The notes under the pieces are model-generated. The model was not told the DNA's origin. It worked only from the letters and a program-made list of their open reading frames with translations, and did not search any database. Made by a program: the position numbers and the translations under genes. Shown here piece after piece: positions 11,095-23,200 of a stretch of 64,000 nt of DNA (position 1 is its first letter; each line of letters opens with the position of its first letter). Source of the DNA: Pohlia nutans (Eukaryota > Streptophyta > Bryopsida > Bryales > Mniaceae); assembly GCA_022496805.1 (NCBI GenBank), contig CM040092.1, positions 20,106,113 to 20,170,112 on the forward strand, read 5' to 3'.

Positions 11095-11465
11095 ACGAGC
11101 TTTGATGTATCTTGCAATCATTTCAAGGCCTAGAATATGTACTAAGATTAGCACGTTGGCCCAATATAATTCTTATTCAAGACAAAATATTTGATCAAGT
11201 ATAAAATGACGGTTTTCAATAACTTCATGGCACAATCAATAATTGTTGAATTTGCAAAGGAAATGGTAGGCCAAAATTGATTCATTTGGAATTTTCTTTG
11301 TTTATTACATATTTAAGTTGAATCAATAAAGTAGCGACCAAATAGAGAATATGTTTTTATTTTGACCAATGGGGTTGTTTCATGTTCAATTTCATTATTT
11401 TCATGGAACTAAGTATATTAAATACAAGGCTATTGTAGCATAGATGTAGAATATTATGCCAGGAG
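11095..11465. repeat. Direct repeat with 14376-14745
   Basis: Both copies share segments such as TTGCAATCATT.CAAGGCCTAG, AAATATTTGAT.AAGTATAAAA and AATAGAGAATATGTTTTT. Together with 6590-8900 against 12617-13960 and 11700-11780 against 15330-15420, they define a large direct segmental duplication. Confidence 0.65.
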
Positions 11466-11499
11466 CACAGATGTAGAATACTACAGATGAAGGGAGTTC

Positions 11500-11640
11500 A
11501 AAGCTATGTGATAACTTAGAAGCACGTCTTTGATTTGTGTCAGATTTGAGTGTGGGAAATGCGCTAGTACAAAGCTATGTGATAACTTAGAGGTACTTCT
11601 TTGATTTGGGATAGATTTGATTGTGGAAAATGCGCTAGTA
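11500..11640. repeat. 71-bp tandem duplication
   Basis: The segment 11500-11570 is repeated at 11571-11640 with a few changes. Each copy ends in the PPR-coding sequence GGAAATGCGCTAGTA or a variant. Confidence 0.85.
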
Positions 11641-11715
11641 GAGGTGTATGCCAGGAGTGGCAGCATTGGTGATGCTCGACAAGTTGTTGATAAAGACATT
11701 GCATGTGCATTCAAT
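11541..11715 (+). pseudogene. PPR repeat fragment
   Basis: Reading on +, fragments translate as SDLSVGNALV and then ENALVEVYARSGSIGDARQVVDKD, matching a PPR repeat of the pseudogene at 50.1-51.7 kb. The stretch TCAGATTTGAGTGTGGGAAATGCGCT is identical in both places (11541 and 50340). It is broken by the 71-bp duplication and has no flanking PPR repeats. It is probably a fragment captured or copied into the repeat region. Confidence 0.65.
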
Positions 11716-12029
11716 CATATCAATCAAGACCAACTTTATTAGTGACAAAAGAAGTTACTAACTTAAAGCAATTGTCATATTCTTTGAACTTGTGGAATTT
11801 AATCGATTAACCCCTAAATGCCCAAGGCGTTCACAAAAAGTCAAACATCACTTTCAAGTGGAGTTTGCTCATCAAAAGCTTTTTAGATATTTTTTGAAAT
11901 AGTTTTAATAAACGTAAGCATATGTTTCCTATTGGTCCTCAAATTTTCAATTTTATTTCAATATGTTATAACACCCTATATTTGTTCTCTTATAGTTATC
12001 TAAATTCTTGATAGTGACTTCCCCGGGTA

Positions 12030-12500
12030 AATAGTAACATAATGACACAAGTCATAATCATACTCACACAAATAGTGACATAATGACACAATTCATAATC
12101 ACATTTACACAATGGCATAACAACACAAGTCACAGTCACATTCACACAGGGACATAATGACACAAGTCATATTTAGATTCATATAATGACAGAGTGACAT
12201 AAGTCACAAGTCATAGTCACATTCACACAACCAATGACATAATGACACAATTCATAGTCACATTCACACACAATGACATAATAACACAAATCATAATCAT
12301 ATTCACCAAGTGACATAATGACAGAAGTTATAACCAGATTCATATAATGACAGAGTGATACAAGTCATGGTGAGATTCACACAATGACATAATGACACAA
12401 GTCATAGTCATATTATAATAGTTTGACACAAGTCATGACAGTATGACACAAGTCATAGTCATATAATAGTAATTTGACACAAGGCATATCATGACATAAT
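12030..12500. repeat. Minisatellite, inverse of the 8.5-kb array
   Basis: Degenerate units of AATGACACAAGTCATAGTCA and CATTCACACAATGACAT, the reverse complement of the 8455-8765 unit. It ends in an (ATA)n run at 12548-12580, mirroring the left side. Confidence 0.85.
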
Positions 12501-12540
12501 TACACAAGTTATATAGTTAGATTCAAACAAATAGTTAAAT

Positions 12541-12584
<44 letters not shown>

Positions 12585-12616
12585 TAAATATAAAATAGGT
12601 GAAAATAATTGATGGT

Positions 12617-15430
12617 TTTGGGATTTGTAACGAGTATTAAAGTTAATGGCTTGAACATTTTTAAAGAAGAGAAGAATTACTTGATTAGCTTTTAGTATAT
12701 TGATTGGTGTTCAGTTCTTACTATAATCCCTCCTTTACTGGTGACTTATAATTAGCATATCGATAAATAACCTCAATATGTATGCTTCATAAATGCCTAG
12801 TTCTTTAACAAAAATCAAGTGGAATTTTTTTTTAATCTTAACAATTTTATTATTGACAAATTTTGGAGCGTTTGTAAATTGTTTTAGTTAGGCACACAAA
12901 CACATGATCAAGGTGTTGAGGATTATAAGAATAAAGAAGATAACAAAAGGGGATGAGCCTATAAAATTGAAAGACTTTGACCTTTCATGAAGGGTCTAAT
13001 CTTTCACATGTTATTCAAATCAAAATATAGTTCTTAAAGATTGAATGGAAAATTTTAAGTAACCTTTCATTCCAATTTTATTTTTAAATATATTTTTTAA
13101 AATAAAATAACCCATCTTTGAATGTGTGGTCTCTCTTAGGGTTTTTTCTCTCACTTTTTATAGCCAGTTTGCTACAAAAATTCACTGGGAGATTTTACTA
13201 TGTGGGAACATAATGAGAAAAATTTCACCTTAATATGTAGCCACCAAAGTAGTAGATTGCACTAGTTGCAAACCAAATTGGAACTTGGTGAGCCACTCGC
13301 AATGGATGAAAAGGCCAAGATGTTGAATAAAAAAGACACGATGTATGACGAGTACCTTGTAAGGCCAATATTTTGGATGAAAAAGATAAGATGTATGGAA
13401 AAAATTGAGATTTGTCTCTAGGTTTTTCAAATAAAAATATAAAAAGAAGGGAACAGAAAGCCACCTCATTCACTTGCATTCGAACTTTGAGCCTAAAGTT
13501 AGATGACCCCAAAACCAAAAAAAAGAACTTGGCTCTATTGAATTCAGTTCATTATGAGCAAGGTAAAGTAATGGCCATGTTAGTGTAAAGTTGAGATTGC
13601 AGGGCTAGAAAATTTGGGAGAGATGGATGAGTATTAAGTACAACATATATTGTGTTGCTTTAGCACAATTCTGACGATCAATCCAATATGATAGGGATAG
13701 TGTTTTTTCAATATATTCCTTGTGACTTGATGTAAACTCCATAACCATAATGAATCTAAAGTTTCTCCAAATTTTTGAGTGTTAAATTTTTTATTGTTTA
13801 TTTTATAACAATGTTTGACAATTTGTTCAAATCATGTGTGAATTTAACAATGACTTGTGTGAATCTATCATGACATTTGAATTTTGAAAATAGCACAAAT
13901 ATGACTCAAGTTCAATTCAACATGTGACCTATGATAAACGAAAAATTCTAGCATGCAATTTTATATTAAAAAATTAAACATTATGTTGAAAATGCTTTTT
14001 TGAAATCAATCAAACTCTAAATCAAATGGCAACAAATATTACAAGCCCTTTCCAATAAAAAGGAGTAGCCTTCAAACTTACACATTGAAAGAACCTTGAT
14101 AAGAGCATGCTTTCATCTTTAGTAATTGCACCAAACTCTATGCAAAAAAGAGGGATTATTATATAAAGACATTTCATTAAATCAAAGAAGTATATGAAGG
14201 TGGAATTATTATAAAAATTTAATATGACAGATTTAAATAAACAATCTTTTGTAAATCATAGATAGAAAGGGATCAAAAAATAAATAACGATGCCATTGAG
14301 AAAAGAATATTGAGAAAAACTTTAAAAAATTTAAGAACTCAAGTCAAGAAGTTAATTCTTTAATAATTTATACCGTACTAGGAGCTTCCATGAACCTTGC
14401 AATCATTCCAAGGCCTAGCAAATTATGTTCTAGGATTAGCATGGTGCTTCAACATAATTTTAATTCAAGATAAAATATTTGATTAAGTATAAAAGGATGT
14501 TTTTGTACCTTAATGTCACAATCAATAATAACTTAATCTATAAAAGAAATGGAAGGCCAAAGATGGTTGGTATTTGCTATGCCTATTACATACTTTAGAC
14601 GATTTAATTAAGTAGCATCTAATAGAGAATATGTTTTTTTTTGGCCAATGAGGCTATTTCATATTTGATTTCATCATTTTCATGGAATTATGTTCCATAA
14701 AAAGCTATTACAACATTCAATGTAGAAGTAGAATATTATGCAAGAGAAAATGCTACAAGGAAGGTGTCGTAAGTAAGACATATTTCAATAATTATGCTTG
14801 AAGATATGACTTACCCTCAAAGAATTTGTACAAAATTATTTTGTGTTGATTGATGGTGCATCGCTATGACTAAAAAATTAAGAAAAAGAAACATCAAAGT
14901 CAAATATTGTTTCATTAAAGGTACTTAGGTTGAATAAAAAAAAGGTAGTCTAATTTACTGATATAGTAGATAGTACTTTGAATAAGAGTATTTAAAAAAG
15001 GATTTTGTATTCTGCAAAGACATTAGTGTTAACCAAAATGTCCTCCATCTAACCTACCTTTTTTGCTCTACTTTTAACCTTTTTTTGAATTATACTTGGG
15101 TGTTATAGTGTCTTGTCATAGATTGTCCCCTTGTGAGCTATGGACTTGGAACTTTGGTGGAAAGTGTAAGAGCCATAGTTAGGAATGGAGAATAATGACA
15201 CAACCTTGATTTAGATTGTCTCAAAACTCGGCATAGAGGCTAGTTTTAGGTTTATTTTTGTTTCAATTTGAGTTCAACACGAGTTTGTCAAAACTTTCCT
15301 CTTTGAACTGATTTTTTGGTTAATTCTATTGTATGTGCATTAATCAAGAGCAACTTAGTCTGTGACATCAATCAAGAGTAGCCTAGTGACAAAAGAAGAA
15401 ATTACTAACTTAGATCAACTTTCATTTTCT
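12617..15430. repeat. Segmental duplication, second copy (X3 block)
   Basis: Diverged direct repeat of 6590-11780 that lacks the foldback element and the TTAA element. It has its own insertion of about 400 bp (roughly 13133-13530). No gene is visible. At the TTAA position (12637) the site is empty. Confidence 0.6.
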
Positions 15431-17573
15431 CCAGACGTAAACAATTTAGTTAATTATTTATGATTATATGAAACTTCTTTGAGCCTAAAGTAATTAAAAC
15501 TCTAGGTGCACTGTAATTAAAACATCAACAAACTACAACACTAGTAAGGTTGGATGACCTATAACCACCAACTTAAGCTTGCTGACTCCTATTTATAGCA
15601 CTTCTATACGTGGTAAGAATTTTTTTGCGGATTCAAATAAGATTTCATGAATATTGCAATTGTCGTGACCATTTATTTCTTCATATTGAAATTGCTACAA
15701 ATATTCAAAGTGGAAAGTAAGCTATGACTCATTCCTCGACATACAAAACTCCCTACTTCCACACTAAGTTGTGCTAATGACTACTTGTGAAAGTACCCAT
15801 CACTGTGAGCACAAGAGACTAAAAACCGAGAGTTGTGAAAATTGAAAACTACTCTACTGATAACCAAAAGTCGAGTTGGCTGCAACCTAAAACCACTACG
15901 ACCAACTGGAGATATGTTCACGACGTTTACATATCAGATACTGCCATTTACATAACCTGACCAACTAGAGATATGTTCACGACGTCGACCCATACTGGCG
16001 GCTTGACTCACCAAAATCCGCTCCTTCCCTTCCCCAATTATAAACTGACTTCCCAAAAATTACGGAAATGGGGTGGGCGGCTAGCGGTTTTGGGCCACAT
16101 AAGACAACCGATTCTGGGGTTGGTGGTGGTAATAGGTTATCCAACCTTAAGTGCGTAATACAATTGGTAGTTGGCATAGCACCATAAAAGCATGCCCACT
16201 AGTGATGATGGTTTATCTATTTTTCAAACTTGGTATACCAACCCGAATCTAAATTTTTCTAGAGAGGAGTTTAGCTGATATGTACAAAAAACATTCCAAC
16301 CTCAAACGCTATGATTGACAAAAAGTCTTTCTGAGTCAAATCATGACCTCAATTTTAGCAATTGTTTTGAGGATACTAGTCACTAGTGGGTATGCTCACT
16401 TCATGGCCATGACAGACCAAGGCCGATTAAATCCAAAGCTAATTTACAAGAAATATTGGCTTAGGCCAAAAAAGGGAGGAAACTAATATTGACACAACCC
16501 AAAGGAAGTGAATTGGGTTTCCATTTTGATTCAACCCAATTCTCTTCCTTTGGACTCTGTGAGATTTCATTTTCAGTGCATTAGAATATAATTTTAGCCC
16601 ATTAAAATATGAATTTTAGAGAATGGCCTTAACTCCTTCATATAAATTGATTTTGTGAATTCAATCAATGAGCTACAATGATTCAAACATGTTAGAACTT
16701 CAAATTGACTTGGGCCTGTCATGGAAAGCAGCCCTTAGTGAAAGGCTTGTAACTTAGTTTACTTAGTGCAGAGCAAGTGGCCTTGCTACACAGGTAACTA
16801 AATGCATGAATGATTCCCACATATCAGGAAAATTCTTGTAGTGGCATACTTGATAGAAACTGTACAATAACTTTACCGCACTTTTTGATATGGCAAACTT
16901 TGTCATTCTTGTATACATTCAGTATAGAAACAATAGATTGTATTGAACTTGTACAGTACTTGTCAATACAATATATATACTCGAAGTTTATATAAATACA
17001 ACATCTATACTGATTCAAAACTTCTAGTGTAATGTAACTGTATTGATTCATTTGCTCATAATCCATACAATCTCTATATGACACTTGTACAATTATTATG
17101 TAGTTCCCATCCAGGTTGCCATAGTTAATGATACCATATTATTTCAATATTGAAAACCCTTACTTCTACTTCCTCGATGCTTCTTCACATGGCAACTGAA
17201 CTAAGGTGAGTGGGCCATAAACCAGCACTTTAAGCACTGCGCCTATTTACAATAATCCGAGGTGCAATGTGATAATTCGAATGGATTAGCAAATTGATTC
17301 TAAATCTACCCCAAGTTAAATCACAAATTTTGAAGTAATATTGGATAAGTTATGAATTTTCAAAGTCGAAGGTCTAGGCTACCTATTTATAACAATAGAC
17401 TTGAGTTGAAATTGATAGTGAATATGCCTTGAAGAATCATAAAATAACTTTGAATAAACATAGTTCCTACCAATGAGGTTTCTCCAAGTAATGCTTTAAA
17501 ATCAACAATCACTAAACCATTTTAGCGATTGTTGGTTTTTGGCACAGTGGAGTGCCATTCATGAAGTAATTAC
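15431..17573. other. Gene-free stretch
   Basis: AT-rich intergenic DNA. A tandem duplication of 59 bp period is visible at 15899-16018 (GACCAACTGGAGATATG... twice). Several short frames are open near 15970-16180 and 16810-17080, but none has family-like composition. Confidence 0.5.
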
Positions 17574-17892
17574 AAGGTAACTATATCTAAAAGCAATCAT
17601 TTCCTTAAAGCGTCCATAGCTCAATCTTTCATAATAAGTAGATTCTGACACCCTATTGTTGATGAGAATGTGCACAATCTGAACATCAAAGTTTAGGGTC
17701 GCTTTAAGGTCAACCTATAGTCACGCACTTTGGAAATTCATAACTTATTCATATGGTGTCCAAATAATGCATGCTAAAGTGCATTGGAATCCTCTTGAAC
17801 TTGCTATTAAGACTCACTGAAAATGTTTTCTGTTTTATGTGTGTGAATAGGCTCAGTTGGTTAGGTGAACGCTTTAAGATATAGTTACCTTA
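17573..17892. mobile_element. Stowaway-like MITE, copy 1 (about 316 bp)
   Basis: The ends AGGTAACTATATCTAAAAGC (17575) and GCTTTAAGATATAGTTACCT (ending 17890) form an imperfect inverted repeat of about 20 bp. The interior is about 90 percent identical by eye to 25738-26048 in inverse orientation. Flanks are CA and TA; the second copy shows that the duplicated target is TA, as in Tc1/mariner-derived MITEs. Confidence 0.75.
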
Positions 17893-18650
17893 GAAGTCAG
17901 TTTATGGTCGGCACCTGTTGTTGGCCAACTCACCTTAGTACACGTTTTCCATGGAAGAAATCCATCTGCGCGCTTTTCATCACTGACAGCGACGGATGCC
18001 AAGCACACGCAACGTGACGGATTCACTTAGTTTCACTTAGTCGCTTTTCAAATTAAGTTACTGGACCAAAATGGGGCCTTGATCGTCGTTGACTGGGGCC
18101 AGAGAGCCGTGGATGGAGAGCATCGCAGGGGCGAGTGACACTGGGTCACAATCACGCAGTCCATCATGACAGTGGTCGACGACAACGTATTAGAATCTGA
18201 TTCAGCGGTTCGGTTGCGTAGCCATGGGGTTACTTCACCTCCTCTCGCCGATTTTTGCCACAACCCAGCTCGATTCCTGACCTCCAACCTCAAATTTTTT
18301 CACTGCATCAAAGTCCTGCATCGAGTTAGCTGTTTTGGAATCCATCTCTCGATCAATTACAGCTACTTTGGTGAAGGAGCAAGCAGCATCCGAGGTGAGC
18401 AACTTTTTCTTAGGTTGTGAGATTTCGCACCGGATATTTATATATGATTCTAGATTTTGGGCGTCGCTATCAATTGAGGTAAGGAAAAAAGTTACCTGCC
18501 ATAGCTGGTCATTTTGACGTGTTGAGCTGCTGGAGGTCGTAATCTTATAAGTGTGATCGTCCTTTAGGAATCGAGCGGCTGATGCATTTGACAAAGAGGC
18601 CCAGAAAGCAAGCGGTGACAGGTTGACGATGCAGACGTTGACAGCGGAGG
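17893..18650. other. GC-richer region upstream of the Rieske oxygenase gene
   Basis: Composition rises towards that of the exons further right. Open frames occur on both strands (18166-18420 on +, 18235-18594 on -) but do not resemble known proteins. It may hold the promoter and 5' untranslated exon of the downstream gene; no TATA box stands out. Confidence 0.35.
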
Positions 18651-18829
18651 GTGTAATCAGATTGGGGGCAAAGTCAAACGGTATTGTATCTGAGCTTCAC
18701 GGCACCAGTTATGGCGACCGGATTGCAAGGGCAACAGTTTCTCGCAGGTAACCTTGGATCAGGGTTACCGGAAACGGAATCTTCTGTTTTTATTCCGTTT
18801 TGTTTTTATTTATTTATTGTGGTTTCGAT

Positions 18830-19580
18830 TGCGTTTCTTTTGTCAGCTATAAGTGCACATACACAGATTCAAAAACGCTCAAATTTGTTACTGAAGTTGA
18901 AATTGGAGAACGGTTTCATTCGGTTTTTCCAGTGCCATGGTTGGATCTCGGGGGTGCAGTGTACTAAACACGTACAAGTATACGTGAGTGCACAGAAGGG
19001 GTATTAATTTGAACACTACCGTATTACGTATACATACAATAAACATATTTAGAGATGAAAAGATTGACGTATACTATCATTATGCATATATTTAGGACAG
19101 AATAGATCTGTATACAAAGGTTTTTAGACATACAACCCCTTATATACAAAGGGGTTTTTAGAGGGGGTCATGAATGCACGTGATTCTCAAACATAATGTA
19201 GAGTGCACTCCCCGGGGTTGGAATGTAGAGTGCACTCCCCGGGGGTTGGATTCATTCACGTGTGAAAGGAGATTGTCATTAGTTGATTGCTTTTAAAGCG
19301 AATTCTTATCGTATAATTTTAAGGGTTGTTTTTCGCTTTTACACTTGTGTCGTTCACTTTTCCACTCTGTTCTTAAGCTGTAAGTGCACAAACACAGATT
19401 GAAAAAACGTTTGAATTATTACTGAAGTTGAAATTGAAGAACGGTTTCAGACTTAGATTTTCACTTAGAGACAGTGCCATGGTTGGATTTACGAAAAGCG
19501 TATTGTTGCTTTTTGATTGCTGTTAAAACGAATTCATATCATATAAGTTTTTAAACTTATGTTTCGCTTTCACACTGAGG
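18830..19580. repeat. Old tandem duplication split by a MITE
   Basis: The segment 18843-18948 is repeated at 19373-19490 (TAAGTGCACA..CACAGATT, ACTGAAGTTGAAATTG, CAGTGCCATGGTTGGAT), and 19255-19345 matches 19500-19580. The unit is therefore about 240 bp in tandem, and the CCCGGGG MITE entered the first copy. Confidence 0.7.
18941..19253. mobile_element. CCCGGGG hAT-like MITE, copy 1
   Basis: Element 18949-19245, starting CGGGGGTGCAGTGTACTAAA. The 8-bp flanks TTGGATCT and TTGGATTC are near-identical. The right end is duplicated: AATGTAGAGTGCACTCCCCGGGG occurs twice, ending at about 19218 and 19244. The interior matches the copies at 27938 and 37907 (CACGTACAAGTATACGTGAG, GGGGTCATGAATGCACGTG). 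No coding frame. Confidence 0.8.
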
Positions 19581-19670
19581 TCCACTTGTGGAGTCTTTGA
19601 TGGGAACAAAATGGGGGCTGATTGTGTAGGTCTGTGGGGGTGAAGCGGCAATATTGCTCAGTGCAAGTGA

Positions 19671-19870
19671 ATGCATGGAGCAGCCAGCTACCCACCTCGC
19701 CTTTATTCGGCGCCACCATTCTTTCCTGGGCCTTCAAAAACTCCAAGGCAGCAAGGACGTGGATCCGGTCTGTTTCATCCCCGCCCTTACAAAATCAGCA
19801 AACCACTGGTCCTGACTCTAATGACCAGGCACGTTCTCCCTTCAACTCAAGTCTCTGCAATCATCCAGCT
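19671..19870 (+). CDS. Candidate plastid transit-peptide exon of the Rieske oxygenase
   Basis: An ATG at 19671 opens a frame rich in Ser, Pro, Arg and Lys and almost free of acidic residues (MHGAASYPPRLYSAPPFFPG...), as expected of a chloroplast transit peptide. A second ATG at 19675 in another frame gives MEQPATHLAFIRRHH. The next exon starts at 20288 and needs two bases from the previous exon. A weak donor in the 19675 frame (after CACTG, near 19806) fits that phase; no good donor does so in the 19671 frame. Start and splice site therefore remain open. Confidence 0.35.
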
Positions 19871-19964
19871 TGTGATTCCCAGGACATTACTTATCTCAAA
19901 TTTGGGCATTTGTTTTCATGCATAGTACAATGATAAAACAAATGTATGATTGTCTTTCCAATAT

Positions 19965-20258
19965 TGCTTTCGGTATTAATGATGGTACATAACTAAGCTT
20001 GTTGTTACAATAATGTTTTCATAGCCTTCCAAAATTTGAGATGGAAAATTGTTTTTGGTATTGAAACGATGCTGAAATGATGGTATACAGCGAAGCTTGT
20101 TGTTGTTACAATAATGTTTTCATAGCCTTGCAAATTTGAGATGGAATTGTTTTGGGTATTGAAACGATGCTGAAATGGGGGTATATAGCGAAGCTTGTTG
20201 TTGTTGTTACAATAATGTTTTCATAGCCTTGTAAATTTGAGATGGAATAGTGCATAGG
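19965..20258. repeat. Intronic tandem repeat, 98-bp period, three copies
   Basis: Units centred on AAGCTTGTTGTTACAATAATG at 19995, 20093 and 20191, with TTGAAACGATGCTGAAATG between them. A fourth, isolated copy lies in intron 4 of the same gene (about 21310-21420). The GTT count grows from copy to copy. Confidence 0.85.
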
Positions 20259-20287
20259 GTTGTGGGAGGTTAATTTTCTAACAACAG

Positions 20288-23200
20288 TGGTGTGGAAGTG
20301 CTGCAGCAGGACGTTGAATCAAGCCCACTGCCAGATGGCCAGGGGGCTCCTTTCGAGTGGAAATCCAATTGGTACCCGGTCTTTCCTGTCATTGATGCAG
20401 ACAAGGCCATACCCCACGCATTCCAGGTGACGAGCTCATTCAAAATTTTATGGTGTTTCTGTCAAAGTTGAATTGTCAATGTTCTCTGTAACTAAGCAGT
20501 GAGGCTGGGGGATTAATACTGCAGATCCTGGGTCGGAAGGTGGTCATCTGGTACGACAAAGAAGTGGAGAAATGGCGAACGTTTCTGGACATGTGTCCAC
20601 ACCGGCTGGCGCCGTTTTCGGAAGGAAGGATCGACGAGCACGGGTGCCTGCAGTGCTGCTATCATGGCTGGTCCTTCAACGGCGATGGCTCTTGTGCGCG
20701 CATCCCGCAGGCGCTCGGCGACGGCCCTGAAGCCAAAGCAGCTCGTCAGTTCCTCCATCCCTCGCTTAAATGGTCCAAAACAACTGTTCTATAAAAGAAT
20801 TGAGCCATTTTGAACCATTTGTAAAGTCACAATGGACCAGTTTTAAAGGAACGAATTCCTACTAGTGCTTGCGCTTTCTAACGAACTCTTCCTGTAGAGT
20901 TTTCTTATTGTAATGGTGGCTTTAACTTGTGCAGGTAACGACATGGCCCGATGCGTGTCATTTCCCACTGTAGTCAAGCAGGGAATGCTCTTTGTCTGGC
21001 CGGATGAGAACGGCCATGAATTGGCTGAATCAACAGCACCCCCTATTACTCCTGGTACTGCACATGATTCATCCTCATGTAGTTTCATTCACAGCAGCTT
21101 GTTGGCAAATATTTCCTCCGTTTGCACTTGAAGTGAATCTATTATCTCAATTCATTCCTAACACTCCATTCACGTACAGCCTTTCGTGAATCTCCACATG
21201 CAGCAGTAGGAATGACAATGAACATCGCAAACTTAGAAGTACATTGAAACTTAATAGCGTTCTTTGGGCAGTGTCTAATGTTGAAAGAAACATATGATGT
21301 GTGCATTGGGTGATTATTTTGGTATTGAAATGACGAGATATAGCGAAGCTTGTTGTTACAATAATGTTTCGATAATCTTCCAGATTGGAGATGAAGTGGT
21401 GCTAGTTGTTACAATAATGTGATTGCTCTAGTTTGGACTTGTTCAGGGCCTGATGCTTGCTTGCTTGATTGCTTGGTGGGAGTGCAGGTATTGATGAGCC
21501 AGGCTGGTACTTCACATGCACGTTCCGGGACTTGGATCACGGCTACGACACGGGCATGGAGAATCTGGTTGATCCGAGCCATGTGCCGGTGGCGCATCAC
21601 GGGGTGAACGGTGGCGTGATGGGCAAGCGCGAAATGGCTGCGCCCATCGCGCTGCAGGTGACGAAGCAGCACGCGCGCGGCTTCGAGGGGCAGTGGAATA
21701 AGCCTCTAGGCGGCGCTCCGTCTCGTCACGTCTTTGATGCGCCCGCTCGCTTCTCGTATCGCTTCTTCCTCAAGCAGCCTGGCGCCTCCGGCTGCACCAC
21801 CACCTATTGCACCCCTATGGGTAATTATGTTCATAAACTCTTGCATCATTGGATAGTTCATTATTGGAATTTCACCATCAGATGGAACCTGTACCCATAA
21901 AACAGCTCGTATCGTGAGCCGAGAAGTGAAGAGAAAGCATAAGAAACATATCAATCATGGGAAAATAAGCATAAAACATATTGTATTAAGTGCACCAAAG
22001 GACTCACCAAAGTAAGAGCACACTCCGATTCAAAGTCATCAAGTCGCAAAGATTCATGAAAGTTGCAATCATCCAGAACGACAAGACCCACTCCAGTTCC
22101 AACACTGTAATCTGGAGCTGCATGATAACAAGCAAGGAAGATATCAGATTAGCACCATTATGCTCGTCTTCTCCTCCCTTTCCTCCGATTTTTTGCCCTT
22201 GGATCTCTCTTTCTCTCTCTCTTGCTATTAAGGTAGAGCATCCTCCTTCCGTCACTTTGAACCAATATGTAGGACTGCGCGAGATCACTTCGGGTACTGC
22301 AAGAGCCAAACTCTCTTGAGAAGAAAGTGATATGCAATCATTCAAAGGAGAAGGGATGGTAGAGAATTCCATTTTTGTTTAAAGAGTACTGGTTATAAAG
22401 ATTATTAGCCGAGTCATACTTACACCCAATGGGGTTGATCAATTAAGTGTTGATGGAGGTTTTGCCTTGTAATAACTTAATGTCTCCTGATCGATGCAGG
22501 GCCTGGAAAATGTCGCATTCTTGTCATCAACGCCAGGAACTTCATGACGCAGCTGTCCAGCGGGCCTGAATGGTGGCAACTGTTTCCGCGGTGGGCTGAC
22601 CACCAAATGATGCTCAACCTCTTCGATGGCGATCTGTCTCTCCTGCACGAACAGGTCAGTGGCCGGGCTTGGTTAATATCGTTTCATTTCTATCGTTGAA
22701 CCCTAAACCCTAAACATGCACACCCACTGCAGTATAATCACATCCAAGATTTGGTGTCAGAATCTATCCTCTCCACACCCTTGAACCGCTATAATCACCC
22801 TCTATATAGTGCTTGAACTAACCACAATCATTATTGTCCATCAACTTAGGATACCGAACCCTTCCCGAACCCTTCCTTTAATTAGCTATAGAGGGACTAT
22901 AGAAGCATCACTATATGTGACCCAGAAGGCGTGACTCTCTCACCTTCTCTGCAAAAACAACATTAAATACATCCAATTTGATATTGATATTGCATCCAAT
23001 TTCTAGAGTCAAGGGTGGATGTGCGCATGCTCTAAACCCTAAACCCTAAACTTGGGTGGATGTGCATCACAGGAGAGGAACCTGCGGGACGCAACGAACG
23101 GTCATGTGGAGAAGTGGAACAAGGCCTTTTTCATGCCCACAAAAGCCGATCGCTACGTAGGCGCCTTCCGGCAGTGGCTAAGCAGGCATGGTGGCAACGG

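Noticed and set aside
18235..18594. 119-codon minus-strand frame with a possible donor at its end
   Set aside because: No recognisable family, no convincing downstream exon, and it overlaps the presumed promoter region of the oxygenase gene. It could be a first exon of an unknown divergent gene, but the evidence is too thin.
18684..19007. Frame starting near 18709 (MATGLQGQQFLAG) as the first exon of the oxygenase
   Set aside because: The GTAACC donor after CTCGCAG gives the wrong phase for the exon at 20288.
21409..21672. Minus-strand frame opposite exon 5 of the oxygenase
   Set aside because: Antisense shadow of a GC-rich exon.
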